Shown: piece after piece, positions 35,397 through 50,431 of the stretch | Layout: every line of letters starts with the position of its first letter | How positions within the stretch are numbered: the stretch's first letter is position 1 | NCBI RefSeq assembly: GCF_022539665.2 | Contig: NC_081333.1 | Location: 8,492,971 to 8,556,970 of the forward strand | Source of the DNA: Daphnia carinata | Taxonomy: Eukaryota; Arthropoda; Branchiopoda; Diplostraca; Daphniidae | DNA length: 64,000 bases | Reading direction: 5' to 3' | The notes under the pieces: generated by a model | Seen by the model: the letters and a program-made list of their open reading frames with translations, nothing else | Databases searched by the model: none | What the model was told of the DNA's origin: nothing | Program-made: the position numbers and the translations under genes

Positions 35397-38252
35397 AAAC
35401 AAGCCCGGATCGCCCTCTATTTATCTCTTTTGTTTTCTCATTTCAGGCAATTTTCTCAGCCATCTTTTCTCTTTTTTTTTTTTTTCTTACTCCACAGGGC
35501 GAGAAAAGATGGAATTAAATGCAAAGATATGCAGAAGCAGCAGAAGCCAGACCGTGAACCAATGAAATAATCATCCGAAACGGCGGTGTAGGGAAATGCA
35601 GAGGATGGGGTAGGACTCCGTAAGTATACACACTATACGCTACACGTCGAATTAATAAATTTTCTCCCAAAAAAAAAGAAGAGAAGAGAAGAAGATAAGA
35701 GAGAGGATCGTTATAATCAAGAATGGTGTGCGCGAGAGAAAGAAAAAATGGAGAGTCTGTTGGGAAGGGCATTGAAGAGTGAATCAAAGTGTCGGACGGA
35801 TGCGTGATCGTCATCGATCGGATGCGGGACGGCGCGACCGATTTATTATGATCAACTCTCCTATTCGAGCCTTCAGGAAGAAGTGGAAAGCGATAGAAGT
35901 TTGAGTTAAAATAAAATATATAAAGAGGATAGAGAGAGGGAGAGAGAGAGAGGGAGAGAGAGGGGGGTGATCAACTATAGCGCCACCAATCGAAGGGGGG
36001 TCCAAATGTATGCCAAGAGAAAAGAGCTAGGCATCCATTAGACCCCCACCGATGTAGATTGTCGTTTCGCTGCTGGAGCGCTCCGCATTGTCCGTGCAGC
36101 GAGAAGAGCCACAGAGTTGCACATTAGCATAACTATCAACACGTTATGTATGTACAGTGTGTGTGTGTGTTTATATAAGAGCAAACGAAGAGGGGCGCAA
36201 ATGTGGAAAACAACAACAGCAAAAAAAAAAAAAAACATCGTTTGGACCGTGTTGGAATACTACATTTGGACCCAGTTGAGAAGGGCCAATCTCAGATAAG
36301 CCTACCAAGGTTCTTATAAGAAAAAGATTTGTCCTTTACAGATGAAGTCAATTCACCTGGCCCTTCCCTTGTAGGCCTTAACACTATAAGTTGTACACAC
36401 ACAAACTGACTACCTTCCTCGGTGATTGATTTCCCGCAAGGGCAGAATCCCGTGCCGGGTCGTGCCTCGTACGGGCAAAGGAAAGGACCCAAAATGAAGG
36501 AAGAGCGGGTTAAAAAAAAAAAAGGGATATACAAATTTCTTTCGAATGATGAACTAGCGGTGGAGGTCGTCGGGACTTGGGAGTCAACGAGAGTCTCGGG
36601 CGGGAATCGTTTTTTTTTTTCCCCTTCGAGTTCTGTGTGTCTTTTTTCCTTGCACGGGCACAAGGAGCTTAATGATAATTTATGAGACGGTCACACGAAG
36701 GAGTTGCGCCTGGAACACGAGAAGGGGTAAGAAAAGTATAGGATCCAGCAGAGTTTCCGATCGCGGAGGCCCAACTAGAGATTCTGGGTAGGGCCGTGGC
36801 GACTAAAATTTATCAATATGCAAATTGTTCTGGACATGGTGTCACTAAGGTCGCATTGGGTTTTTATTTAAACGAAAAAAAAAAAAAACATCTCCCATCA
36901 ATGTGTCAACCCTTCGATTTCTTCTTTTAAAAAAGGTTCTTGGCAACAGTCCGATGGGCAAACAACAACCATCCGGAGACCCACCAAGACGAAGTCAAAC
37001 GCAATCAAAATTTCAAACGCATAAACATCAATTAGATATTCATAAAAGTAAAATCAAGAAAAATCAAATCGCATTGGCTTATTTTGCTAACGAAAACAGG
37101 ATTGCGTTTCAAAGTCTAACTCAGAAAGAACATCACACAAGGCAAAGTGTTTAATGTAAGACTTTTCGATGGGGGGGGGGGGGGAGGCAAGAGCTTGTCC
37201 ATTTGAAAGAGCACGGCATTAGAACGGATTTTGTACGATCCCGGACTCGAGACTTCCATCATCCCGTCCGAACGCGCTCTATGCAGATAAGGCAAAAGCA
37301 GCTCGTGCCCCCCTCCCGTACAACTAAACTCGGCTACTATACACGACGGCCACTCTAAGTGATTTCACAGCAGTTTAAACAGGCCACGATTGATCGAGAT
37401 ACATTCACGGCAGCAAGCGCTGTTTGACCAACCTGTCCCGTTTTCGCTGCTTTAACACACCCCTCCATCTCCCTGATTTCTATTTCAATCCCTGTCGTAA
37501 TCTCGCGCTCACTCTTAAGAGGTTTGCTTTGGTTCTTCGACTCAACCCAATATGTGAGTGTGTACATGTTGACACACTGTCGCTCTCTCTCTCTCAACGG
37601 GCGCGCTTCAAAGATATTAGCCGCCCTCGCCCTCCCTGTTGCCCTTCTGAAAAAGGGAACTACATAGTTAGTACGTACATTAGATGGACATTCGTTCGAT
37701 AGGGTGAGAATAAGGGTCTCTCATTCGACCAGTATATAATAACTTTTTTTTTTTTCTTTTCTCACCACTTTCATTATCTCCCGGAGAGGGACTCCCGAGG
37801 TACAAACACTCAAATTCAATTGATAATTTACTCAATGAGAATGAATCGATTTTCCCGCATTGTATACGTATATGTTGGTGTTGCAAAGGAGAATAGAAGT
37901 GAACAAAAGAGGGCAATTTTCTTTTTTTTTTTTTTTTTTCTATCTCTTGCACGGTCTTTCTAATAAATAAAAATACCCATTTTCTATATATGTACCCAAA
38001 ATACACAGATGGAAGCCGCGAAGAAGAGCGAGATGACATCCGGCCGCACACCCTAGCTCAAATCCGTCCATTTTTTTTTGTTCTCCCGATCGAACTCTCT
38101 CTCTCTCTCTCTCTCTCTGTTTCCTTCCGTCGTGTGTGGCACACAGTATATAAAACATGTTAGCCAAGAGAACGGCAGCTCCACTGCTTTAAGGTTATAT
38201 ACGACTAACAAGACTTTCAGATAACAATAAATACGTATATATTTATTGCATG

Positions 38253-38291
<39 letters not shown>

Positions 38292-39786
38292 CGTACGTCA
38301 TCTTGATTCAAGTGTACGGGTATTAAAGAAGAAGAAATTGTTGGGGACATTCTTTTTCTTTTTCCCCAGGACTAGCTAGCACTGACGATACAATGGGTCG
38401 ATGTTACGACGACAGTTATGTGTAATCAAGCCGGTACCGTTGTCTCGCGCCTTAGTCGATTTTTATCCCTTCCCCCTCCGCTCTTTCACTAAGACTAGCC
38501 AATACAGGACCATATTTGACTGGTAACAAACGGATATGGAAAATGCAGTTATTTTCTACCGATCGTTTAATTTTATGACGATAAAAAAAGAAAAATGTTT
38601 TGTTTGTTTGTTTGATTGTAAAATTAAATAACAATAGCGGGAAAAAAAAACGGAGGAGGGAACAACATTTTTCGATTTAACGATTCATTATCGTGCGCGA
38701 ACATGCATGTCTCGACTGCTTGATTGCAGGGCTATTTCCCTCAAACACGGACGATGCATCAAACTCAATTACAAGCAATTCCCGCGTCTCTATTTCACGT
38801 TTTTCTTCTATCTTCAACTTCACCTTTTATACCACGAAATTCACATTTTGAAGGATAGCTCTCCCTTTTTTTTTCTTAATAAACGAAAAAAAAAAAAGCA
38901 AAAATAGAAGAAGCCTAAACATCGCGTTTCGTTGTCAGCAAAAGAAATCTCTTTTATTTTTTTTTTCTATCTCTCTTCGTGCGAGCATTTATTCTATTCG
39001 TTTCGCCCCACCGCAGCGTTCATCATGATCGTGATTACTGAAGATAGACGTGTAGAAGCGCTTTTTATTTTCCTCGGGACAAAAAAACGGCCACCCGGCG
39101 TGCGGTTGCGTCCCGCCAGTTATTCAAAACATCGCCATTTGTTGCCAAAATGCAGATAAATACCATCAATGTTTTTCGCGGAACGTTCACTAACCGCGAT
39201 AGCCACCAACAGCTCGACCGAGCATAAAAGAGGGGAGTTAAAAAGAAGCAGACACATCCAATCGTTTACACGGCCGCCATCGCTAAAGAAAGATACAAGA
39301 GATTATGACACCAAAGTGATGGCGTTTGGCCGAAGCCACCCACGTGCGAAAAATATCAAATGGCGTGGAACGGGGTTGGGCTCTCGTACATCACTCCCCT
39401 GTAATATACTGTGTATGTGTTACACCGGGAAAAAAAAAAAAAAAAAAGCAAACGACCAACGACTTGTCAAAGTCCGCCGGCTCGTTCAAATTTTTAACCA
39501 ATGTTTTTTTTTTTACAACGCTGTTCGGCCCGCCCGAGTTCCAAAGAAAAGGCAAAATGACCTAACTGCCAAAAAAGATAAGAAAGAAAAAAAAAAAAAA
39601 GGAAAGAAAAAAGGGGCACGTCTTTTCTGTTCCAGGTTATTGTTTACCGTGTGGAACAACGACACAAGAAGACTCGGGCGTTTTTCGTCTGGTTGGGTAA
39701 TCACACCCCACCCCCCTCCACTCCCGGCGGCGGAAAGAAAAGATAATGACACGCATTCACGTACAAACCAGGGGGAATGCAAAAGG

Positions 39787-39817
<31 letters not shown>

Positions 39818-42800
39818 ATACAAGTCGCAGTATGGATGATGAGGTGGCCAAGTGTTATGCCCGGCCAGCCGAGAGTGCCAGTGAGTTAGGAAACATCAGA
39901 ATAGTACTTAACTCTCGTCGGCACTCTCTTTTGCATACAGAAAAAAAGAAAAGAAATGTTCTTCTGATGTTTCCCGACAATTCAAAAAAATAAATCCCGA
40001 AACAATACACAAACCTATCGCACATTGTGTACCATACGTGACGTATGTTTGCCATTATTAACGAGCGTTCTGTGTATATATGTATATACGCACACAAGGA
40101 ACACAAAAGAAAAACAAAGCGATAAGAATACGCGAGCCTAAGAAAAAGAAAAAAAAAAAAAAAAAAAAAGGAAGGACAGATAAGGAAAATGGGGATCGCT
40201 GTTATTAGCTGGGCATCTCTTCTTTTCTTTTCTTTTATCCGGGGAAAGAGAGTACAAGAGACTCAACATCGTCGTAATCACTACTGGCACCATCGTACAG
40301 GGAGTCTTGTTTGTAATTAGCCGTTGTTCGGCGGCGTGAAAGCCCGAACGAAGCATCGCTGCCTTCATATTTCTAAACACGGTCGACTTCGCTGAATGCA
40401 GCTGCTAATTGCAGAAAGCTGTCCGATTCACACACGAAAATGCGATGGCCCAACATTTCGAGAATGTCTTGGAGTGCGTCTCGCCGCGCTATTCAATCTC
40501 ATCATCCATTCACGCCAAGAAGACGCGACCAGTTGTTGTGGAATGCCATCGCTCGTCCGTCTCTATTGTACCCAAACTGTCTCTTAACTATAATATACAC
40601 CCCGACGATGGGTAAAGTAGATCGAAGTTGATCCTAGTTGTGAGAGACGGGTCGATATAAATATAACAACATTAAAAAAAAAAAAAAAAAAATAAAGAAT
40701 TTTGTCCGTTAAAAAAGGGAAGCCCGCCGCAGGATTTGAACACGAAACTACTGCGCCCGTTTTGACAGATAGATCAAGACCGGTTTTTCCTGTCAGTCTT
40801 CCTTCACCCCTCTCACTCTTGTACACGTCGTTGCATTGCGCTACCAATATGGAAATACAGTCAGCTAAAAAAAAAAAAAAAAAAAAGATACGGCATAGTC
40901 ACTCTTGACATAGAGCTCATCTTGCATACGATGAATATTCGATCAGACGGTATAGAAAAAAAAAAAATAATAAAACGATCCGACCAGAAATTTATAATTA
41001 TAGAGAGAGCCACAACACTCTGAAAATGAAGCCTGGGACGCAAACGTTGTAGGCATTCCACAAAAGGTTTCTCCTTATGTGCATATGCACACATACATAG
41101 GTGTTGTGTGTGTGTGTGTGTGTGTGTGTATACAGAACGGTTGATTGCGTTCGTCTGCGTCATAGTTGAAACCAAAGACGGCTGGATATTTTCCTTTTTT
41201 TTTTTTTTTTTTCTCTTATCTTTCGTCTTTTCTTAGCAAGGGGTTTGTTTCTCTTATGCCGCCTGCTGCCGCCACCCAACCACAATTCATATTGTGGAGA
41301 GAGAGAGAAAAAAAAAGGGGGGGGGGAGAGGGAAAAGGTAAAAATAAATCAAGAAAAGTCAACAACGAAAACAACAACCACCAACCTCCGAATAAAAAAA
41401 CAAAACAAAAAAGTGAAGACAAGCAGAAGAAAGAAGAAATTCTAACGAGAGCCCACCTTAAAGGAGAGATGATTATCGGATAGAGATCCGATTTCCCTGA
41501 CGGATATCTTTTCTTTCTTTCTATTGGTCTTGGTATTTTATTTTATTTTATTTTATTTTTTTAACTCCGCCAAGTATGTGGGCAGAGACCCGAGCTGATT
41601 GTGCGCGAGATCGTTACGTTTGCAAAACAACGTGAAACGCTACAGAAATGTACGAGGAAAAATAGCTAACTTCCCTAGAGCTTTCTCGTCTTGCTTACTT
41701 TTCTTCTAAGGGTGTATTTGAATAATTGAATCAAGAAGAAAACATCACCATCATCATCATCGTCCAGATCAAAAGAAATTTTATGCGCATTTTTGCTTGG
41801 CATTCACGCGCGGATTTCACCGTCCGGCGGGGTTTCTAATTTCGAAAGAAGGGCGTCCCATCCCATCCCACAGATGGTCTCGTTATCTTAATCGAGCAAT
41901 TCGTCAAGCACACGAAAACAAAACAACAATAGAGAAAGAAAAGAAAAAGAGGGAGAGGCACAAATGAATAGCTAAATTGCTATATCGAATTATCAAAAAG
42001 ATTTCGGGCAATCGAAACGTTTTTACAACAAGCGTACGAAACGCGAAACAAAAGCGCAAAGAAACTTGACCGACAACAACAACAAAAAAAAGGGGGGGGG
42101 GGAGGAATTCAAATGAACCGTGACGTTGGCAAGGGCCTTTAGAATTGGATTCGAACGAGAAAGGAGGGCAGAGGACGATTATTGTCCTCAAACATTGTCC
42201 CCACAGCAATTCCTTGTCGCGCCCAATCGTCCCCCGCATGAGGGCACCATTGAAAACAAAAACTTTGCGTCTCATATTCCTCGGGCGTCTCTCATTTATA
42301 TTTCGGGAAAAGAATTAAATAAATAAATAAAAAAAAAAAAAAAAAAAGGAAAGGGTCCGCGTGCCCATCACGGTCGTCAAATGGGATGGTATAGGATTTC
42401 AATCAGCTTGATTCATAATGAATGATGACGGCAGTAAAGATTGTCTTAGATTGCGGGCTCCGATTGATCGATGGTCAGTCACGGACTAATGTGTTGAATT
42501 TAATTTCAACTTTGTTTTCGTTTCGTTTCGTTTGGCGATCGTTAACGACTTTTCGAGCTTCGTCCCGACGGAACGAGGAAAAAAAAAAAGAAAAAAAAGA
42601 AGACAAAAATGGGAAATGTTTTAAACAAAGTCCCGCATTTTCTATCCGCCTTGCTCGGCCTTCTCCGGCATACGTTTAAGACACTCGCCCATCTTTGGAT
42701 TGATAATCATCTAAAAGCTGATAATTATGCAGCTAAAAGAGAAGGGCATTTTGGGCAAGTGAAAGATTGTCGCACTGATTACATCCCTAATTCCTCGGCT

Positions 42801-44843
42801 ATTTAAGAACGGTTGGGGAGATCCAACGATCCGATAAAATAGCGGACGAAGAAGAAAAACCGCATCGAGCGATGCATCTTCCCTAACTTCACATTTCACC
42901 AGCTGTTGGCCTTTCACCGAAAATTAAAACTTGTTCAAATAGCAACGCAACACGAGCCGCTTGATGACTGATGATTACAGTTCGTCTTTATTTACTTTAA
43001 CAAAAACTTGTAAACATTTTTTTTTTTTGTTTTGTTTAAATTCAAATTTTCGTTTTAAGATTGAATAAGACTCCTATAAAAGAGGATGCTCATCATTACG
43101 GGGTTGGTAGTCACTCATCACTTTAAAACCAAATGTCATAAGAAAGAAAGAAAAAAAAATACGTTGGGGCTGACCGCACTTGTTCGAATGTTGGGCATAT
43201 TTTTTTAAAGGATTTAAAACATAACGGGGAAAGAGACGGAAAGGCGTATTTCTTAATTTTCTGGTTTTTTTTTAATTTTTTTTTAATTTTTGGAACTGTC
43301 ATGCACCGTCACCGGACATGTCGCCGCCACTCTTCGTCGCAATCGGCGCGCACGCGTGTCTATGGGCGATGAGGCTGACTGGGACAGAGCAACAGACGAG
43401 TGAAGAAAAAAGAAAAACGAATTCGAAACCACTGGTATTAACGTCGGCGGTCGCTATTCAAACGTAATAACATGCCTCGATAGAAGATTGGGAGGCTGGG
43501 CCTTCATTTTCGTTTTCATGTTCACCTTTCCCGCTTTAATTTTTTTTTTTTTTTCTTTTTCTTGGGAAGGATAAAATATATACATATATATATATATATT
43601 TTTTTTTAAGAAAAAATAAAAACAGTCCACAGTCTGAACTTTCTTTTATTTTTGTTTCGGTTTGATGGATTTTGTTTTGGTTACGAAATGTTTCCCCCCC
43701 CCCCCCTTTAACTTCTTTATTTCGTTGGACGTGTGGTTCATCATTATCCCCAAAGTGTTGAAAGACGATCGGGAGATTCAAAAAGGAGGGCCAAAAGGCT
43801 AGTGATGGTGTTGGTAGTAGTAGTAGTAGTAGTGGTAGTAAAATGAAATATAATAAAATAGGTCCTAGTGGGAATTGATTCACGACTTTTGGATGCGGTT
43901 CGGTCACGACGCGCACGCAACACCTCGGCCTTTAAGAGAGTTGGCTAGTGGTGGCTATCTCTTTCATCACGCTCCACTTCCGCGCTCGCTCTTCCGCAGC
44001 CTTTCATTTTTTTTTTTTTTTTTCAAAAATAACATTCTACCCTCACCAAGGGCATCTTACGCTTACGTTTTTTCATCTTCATTTTCATTCCCACGTTCCC
44101 GCGTTCACGATCTTTCCTTTCTTATTCCATCAGGCTGAACCACTAATAACCCGAGGCTGATCATCCGATATCTACGCAGGTCTATTTATATATGAAAGTA
44201 AGTAATATTACGGTATCATATAAGGCGCAGCAGTTGTCTGAGTGCTCTGTGATGAGCCTCACGTACGTTAAAGTTTTGACTGTAAGAGAGAAAAGAGAGA
44301 TGGAGGAAGAAAAAAAAAAAAAAAAGAAAAAAGGTGAGTGATGGGCGAGACTGGCAGGCGATAGATATAGACAGCGCGCGCTAATGCATAATCCATAAGA
44401 CACCTCCTCCAGCGCTGGGCTCCTTCATAACGCCGAGTTCCTTTTGCTTTTTCAATGTTCGGTAGATTGAAAGATGAAGCGGCGGGGATGGAGGTGGACA
44501 CCGCACTGTCAGTTTCCCCATTGCGCCATGTGAGGTCTTCTCTATATCATCCAATGATACAATACAAGCAAGCAGAAAAAACTTATTTCACGGCCTCAAG
44601 GAAAGCCAACTTTTCTTTCTTGTGTGTGTCTGTCGATTCAGTATAATAGCTATCAATGTTATTTCAAAGGATAAAGCGTTTAAAAAAAAAAAAAAAAAAA
44701 AGAGGACCGCTCTTGAATTCGCTTCGGTGGATCCGTTTTTGAATATTTCGAGAAGGAAATCGGAAATTCAAGAGAATTGTGTCGAATATAAAGAAAGAAA
44801 ACAAAAAATGTCATGTACGATGTTTGTTGTTGCGCCGGTTCCA

Positions 44844-44877
<34 letters not shown>

Positions 44878-46183
44878 TTTGAGCCTGTCCCCCCAACTAT
44901 GAAAGATATATTCAGTCTCCAGGTGAGACGCTGCTTGCCGACTGTGCCTCTTCAAGTTCTGAAGCGATGCATCGCGTTGAAACGACCCCACACTGCGGAG
45001 CTTCACGGAGCACTGCTCTCAGTATTTATTTATTTATTTTTTTTTTAAATAAAAAAAACCTTTTTTTTTTTTTTCTTTTTTGACCCCCCAAAATCTAGTT
45101 TAAGAGGTCTTGAACGGAGTTCCACACGATACAAAAAAAAAAAAAAGAAGAAGAAAAATGTACACTTTTAAAAAGAAAAAAAGAAAAGAGTTGAAATAGT
45201 TTGAGGATTCTAATCTTTACTGTCTGCATCGCCACAAAAAGATGTCCATAACTAAAAAGAAACATCAACTTAGCGGTCCGTTATAGTGCATCGACAAGTT
45301 TTTTCTTCTAATCTATTCCTCGCAGTTTTTTTTTTTGCGTTCGAAGAAATCTCGGGACCATTTTAGCATTTTTTTTTTTTTTTTAATGGACCTGTTAACG
45401 ACACGGCAACCCGACTGCGGCCACAGGGTCGTCCGCGCTAATAGTAATTGCCAGCGTTTGAAAATACAAAAATAGTTGTTGCCTTTTCCACCATATTAGC
45501 GGATGGCGTGTGAGATGCAACATGTTTTTTTTTTTGTTTTTTTTTAGCGGGACATTGGAAGAAAAAAAAAAAAAAATTTCCCCCCAGTTTCCAGAAAGAG
45601 AAACACATCGTCATCTCGCCGCTGTTGTTGTTGTTCTAAATGAAGCTAATCAGCCGAAACGGGTCGGACCTCACAGGCATAACATATTAAATATATGGTA
45701 GTGCTAGTGTAGTAACACAAGAAGTACACGTTTGGAAAAAAAAAAAAAAAAAAAAAAAGAAAGAACGGCCTTCGTCTGTTGCACGCCACGTCGACAACAC
45801 GGAACGAAGGAGAAGAAGAAAACAAAAACATTAACCCCCCCCCCCTCCCGTTACATTCAAAAGGCGGCCGGACCAGCGCTCGTCGAGCCGAGCGCCAGGT
45901 GTAACTTGGTGAACACTAGAAAAAGAGAGAAATCCTTTTCTCTGTTCGTTTCTTCAGTTTTTTGGTTTTTTTTTTTTTCAAGCAACGACTTGTATGTTGT
46001 TGTGCCTTTCGGGCACCTATTTCTCTCGTTGTGGGGATAAGCCAAAAAGAAAAAAAAAAAAAGAAGAGTCAAATTAGCCCGTCAGAGAGATGAGACAGGT
46101 AGCTCACTCATAGTTCAGACGACTATCGTAGAGGACCCATGAAAAGAAAAGATGATTACAAGTCCTTACAAGAAATCGCTTCG

Positions 46184-46222
<39 letters not shown>

Positions 46223-49200
46223 TCTCTCTTTTCCCCACATTTTTTTTTCTTCTTATTTTCTTGTCTGACGGACATTTAACACATTGGCCCAAAACACGAA
46301 ACGGAGTTTAGTCACGCATAAACGACATTTCTTTTTTTCCCACACTATTGAGACCATTAGGTTTTTTTTTTTTTTTTCAACAAGAAAATCGGGAGAGTCA
46401 CAGATGGTTGACAATTTCCACACCATTTTCCAAAATATGTTTTGGGTGAAAAAAAAAAATGGTCTTCGTGATCTATCCTTTCAAATGTTGTCTAGTCATG
46501 TCGATTTGTGGTGCTACAACAGCACCTTTCGCTAGCGGAAAAAAAACCCCAAAAAACATGAATGCCAAACAACAACCACCACCAGATACGTTCCCTTCTT
46601 CTTGCGTTGATCGAAAAGAAAAAAAAAAAACAAAAAAAAAACTAGGCTAACGTTCGGAAAAGAATTCCGAACACAACAAAAATAAAAAAACTTCAAACTT
46701 TTTGAAACGAGGAAGATGGAGCACGGGGTAGGGACTTTGACAAATGGCCGTGTAGGGCCTTGACATTTCCTGATATTTCATTTTTGATTCTATACAGAAA
46801 GCCGTACTAATAAAAGAAAATAAAAATAGGCATCCTGTTTGTATGGTGTTATTTCCGTTGCCGTTTTCATTGGGACATAACAACCGTAGGATGAAACGAG
46901 GAAAGAAAAAAAAAAAAACAAAAAAAAAAAAACGTGCGCAACAACATAGAAGTCGGGATTAAAAAGCACCGCAATATATTATTTCTACACAAGGGACACG
47001 AGAACTATTTTTTTTTTTTTTTTTTCCTCTCTTATAATCCGCTCAATGTGGCAAAACGAAGAGAAATAAATTCCCTTTTCACTTTTCCTTTTTCTCTTTC
47101 GAAAAACAGTTTGTATGGTCCATTCCCGTACGGCAGCGGACAAGGACGTACAACTTCTTCTTTTGATACCCCCCCCCCCCTTCCTCCCGATGGCTATTCT
47201 GTTACTTTGTTAAGAGATTCAGTTCACACACATTGCCCGGCATGAATCAAAAAAGAAAAAGAAAAAAAAAAAATTTTTTATCACAACGGGAGGTCGCCAT
47301 CAAACCGAAAAACTCGTCAGATATCAAATAAGACTTTATGCTCTTCTTAGTGCTAACATAATAAGGGCAGACCAGTTCTCTCTTATTTTTTTTTTTTTTT
47401 GCCATCTTTATTAATGCCCCCCTCCAACTTCCACATTTTTTCCCCTCTTTTTTTATTGTCAATATACTGGGAATACTTCATCTATAGTAGACGGTACATA
47501 AACGAGATACCGGTTCTCTCACTTCATTTCGGCTAAAGAACATTTGAATATGTTTTCCCCCCTCGAGCGCTCTCTCTCTCTCTCACTTGTGATGTGACAT
47601 AGTGTGACAGGCGTGGCGATATTTACACACACACACACACACACACAGGAAAAAAAAAAAAAAACGAGGACCGTTCGAAATGCTCAACACGTGTTGCATC
47701 CGGAGCTAGGACGGGCGACAATGGTTTCTGTTCAAGTATCGCATTGTCATGTTAACGAATAACGCGGCTGGACGGGGGGTGTGCTGACTGTGGCGTTTAA
47801 GAGTTTTCGACGTCATTTTCATTTTTCCCCGCTTTTAATTTAGGGGGAAATTCTTTATCGTTAAAGTGGAGGCTTTGATGGGCAATGGCAAAGAAAGAAT
47901 GTGATGTTGACTTGCCGGTTAGCGAGAAAACACGTTTCTATAATCGAACCGTTTGATTCAGAAAATGCGAGGCAGTGGATTTCAATTTGAAAACAAAAAA
48001 ATATGGAGGGAATCGATGCCAAAGGGAACCGGCTTTTTTTTAACTAGTAGATATACAACTGCTTCAATTCTTGTTTTTTTTTTTTTTTTTTGGGGGGGGG
48101 GGAGGTTGTGTATCTACAAGGGTTGTTTAGTGACATTTCTAAACGAATCACAAAATGGAGAGAGAAATAAAGAGTCGTCGATGATGTTGAAATGCAAATG
48201 AGTCGTGCGTGGCGTGAGCGCTCGAGCGCACCCATTCGGATGCATTATTCAACGCTTCCGAAAATTGTTGTTGTGTATAAATTGTTCATCTATCTCGTTC
48301 TCTTTTTAGCTGTTTCTCTCTCTCTCTCTCTTGAAACACCTTTTTTTTTTTTTTTTTTTCATTCCACAGCCTCTGTGCTTTGCTCGAATTTCACGCTGCA
48401 TCACAGCAGTGATTGCCTGTCGAGATTGTCTGCAGCTGTCGGGGCGAATGTCTATCTGTGGAACATTTTCCCGTGTTCCCTCTCGTGATTGCATTTTGTT
48501 CCCTTAGTGTGTGCCTCTCCCATCCGCCCGATTTTCTTTTTTTTTTTTTTTTTTTTTCAGAGTCTCAACCACAGCAATAGCCGACGCTTATAAGGGACTG
48601 ATGGCGCAATTAATATGTTAATAATGGCATTTGAACGGCTACTTTCGGTTATCTCGTCGTTCTTCTTTCGTCTCAACTATTCCGAAGAAAGAAAACAGGA
48701 AACCCGGGTACAATGCCGTGGGCTTCAACTCTACTGGAAATGTTACCAAAAAATAAAAGAGGATATCCATCATCATCAGTCGACAGGAATCCGGGAAACG
48801 GAAAACTCAAAAATCGAAAGAAGAAACTTCCTGTGGCACGTTGGATAAGAGTCAACTACCAAAACAACATCTTGATCTAATCGGCAAAAAAACAAAAAAA
48901 AAAACAAAAAAAGAAAAATGTCCTTTGTGATGACTAACGCGAAGAATCATTCATGCGTACATTTGCACGCTACGGTAGTTTGCACGCGCAGTCGATCACA
49001 GCCAATGGCCATCGATGTGTCATCGACAGTCGTAAAAAGGTGAATATAAAAAAACAAAAACAAAAAAGGCTGCGTGTGGCTATTAGCATTTCTTTCTTTT
49101 TCTTTTTCGCTAATCGCTGTCAGAGGGGGGGGGGTTAGGTTAAAGAAAGATAGTTCAACGATAAGAACAGAGGGTAAAAAAAAAGAAAAAAAGAAAAAGT

Positions 49201-49956
49201 CAAAAATGGAATAAATCAACAATCCATCCGTCCACGAGTCCATCCATCATCAAAGAAAAGTGGACGGATACGCCCCCGGAGGTTTCCCAAAAACCCAACC
49301 GCACCTCTGCCGGTACTCGACGTAGACACGAAATCTATGCACAGTCTAGTACACAGTGTTCAAAAATTTTTGGCTTTCTTATCGGACATCTTAAAAGACA
49401 AGACTCCCCAGTCCCGAGATCGGCTGGTGGGCGTATATACGCACTACTGTATTTATGCAAATATATGTCAGACCGTGTTCTAAATAGATTCAAACGGCAC
49501 ATCCATCGAACCTCTCTTTGTTTTTTTTTGTTTTTTTGTTTTAAAAATGATAATAAAACAAAAAAATAAAATCACTCAGCAAGAAAAATCAAAGGGGGGG
49601 GGGGGGAGGGAAGAGAGGAGAAATTTCATTTGTTTTTCGAAAGCCAAGGGTGGTTGTGCGTAGTAGTGGATCGTCGGAGAAAATGTTTCTAGCGAGCCAC
49701 GAAAAAAACGCTGCCATGATTCCGATCGAATCATGTTACCATATACCGTGGCCAGCAAACCACCCGTCGAGATCGTTTACAAAGAATCTCTCTTTCTCAT
49801 ACTGAAATTTGACTTTTTTTCTCAACAAAAAAAAAAAAAAAAAAAAAAAAAGAAAACTATTCTAGAAGACGTGTCTGATACTCAAGAATCCTCCAACAAC
49901 AGCTTGACTCCGGGCATCCCATTTGCTTAAGATTTTCATTTTATTTTTCGTTTAAT

Positions 49957-49987
<31 letters not shown>

Positions 49988-50387
49988 TATCTACAACTTA
50001 AAACTCTGTGTGTGTGTTGCTTCATTGACTCCCTGCCTATAAAGAGTTTCTGACACGGGTCAAAGTCAATTAAAGTGAATTAAAAGCCAAAATGAGGAGA
50101 ACTGAAGGGGGAGAAACGTGCCCCCCCCCCAAAAAAAAAAGTAAGCATATAATAAACACGAGTTGTGACATGTAAAGTTTTTCTCTCTTTTTTTTTTTGT
50201 ATGCGTTCAGTTATAAATGTCGACCGTGATTCATCTGCCTACCCAAATATAAAGAGATAACGAGAAATATAACGTCATGGGGGGAAGCTGCCGGATCCCG
50301 AAGCCAGGGAAAAAACACGTGCGTGTCTCTATATAACGCAACACACATTTTCAGTGAAGTCATACAGAACTCCACAACCTCTGGCCT

Positions 50388-50431
<44 letters not shown>

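Noticed and set aside
39169-39993. Open frame of 274 codons on the plus strand in the giant slit intron
   Set aside because: It runs through several poly(A) tracts read as polylysine, has no domain and no codon pattern that looks selected; A-rich low-complexity DNA lacks stop codons in the AAA frame by chance.
42609-42806. Open frame starting [17 protein letters not shown] in the giant intron
   Set aside because: It looks less repetitive than its neighbours, but there is no homology that I recognise and no splice-bounded continuation.
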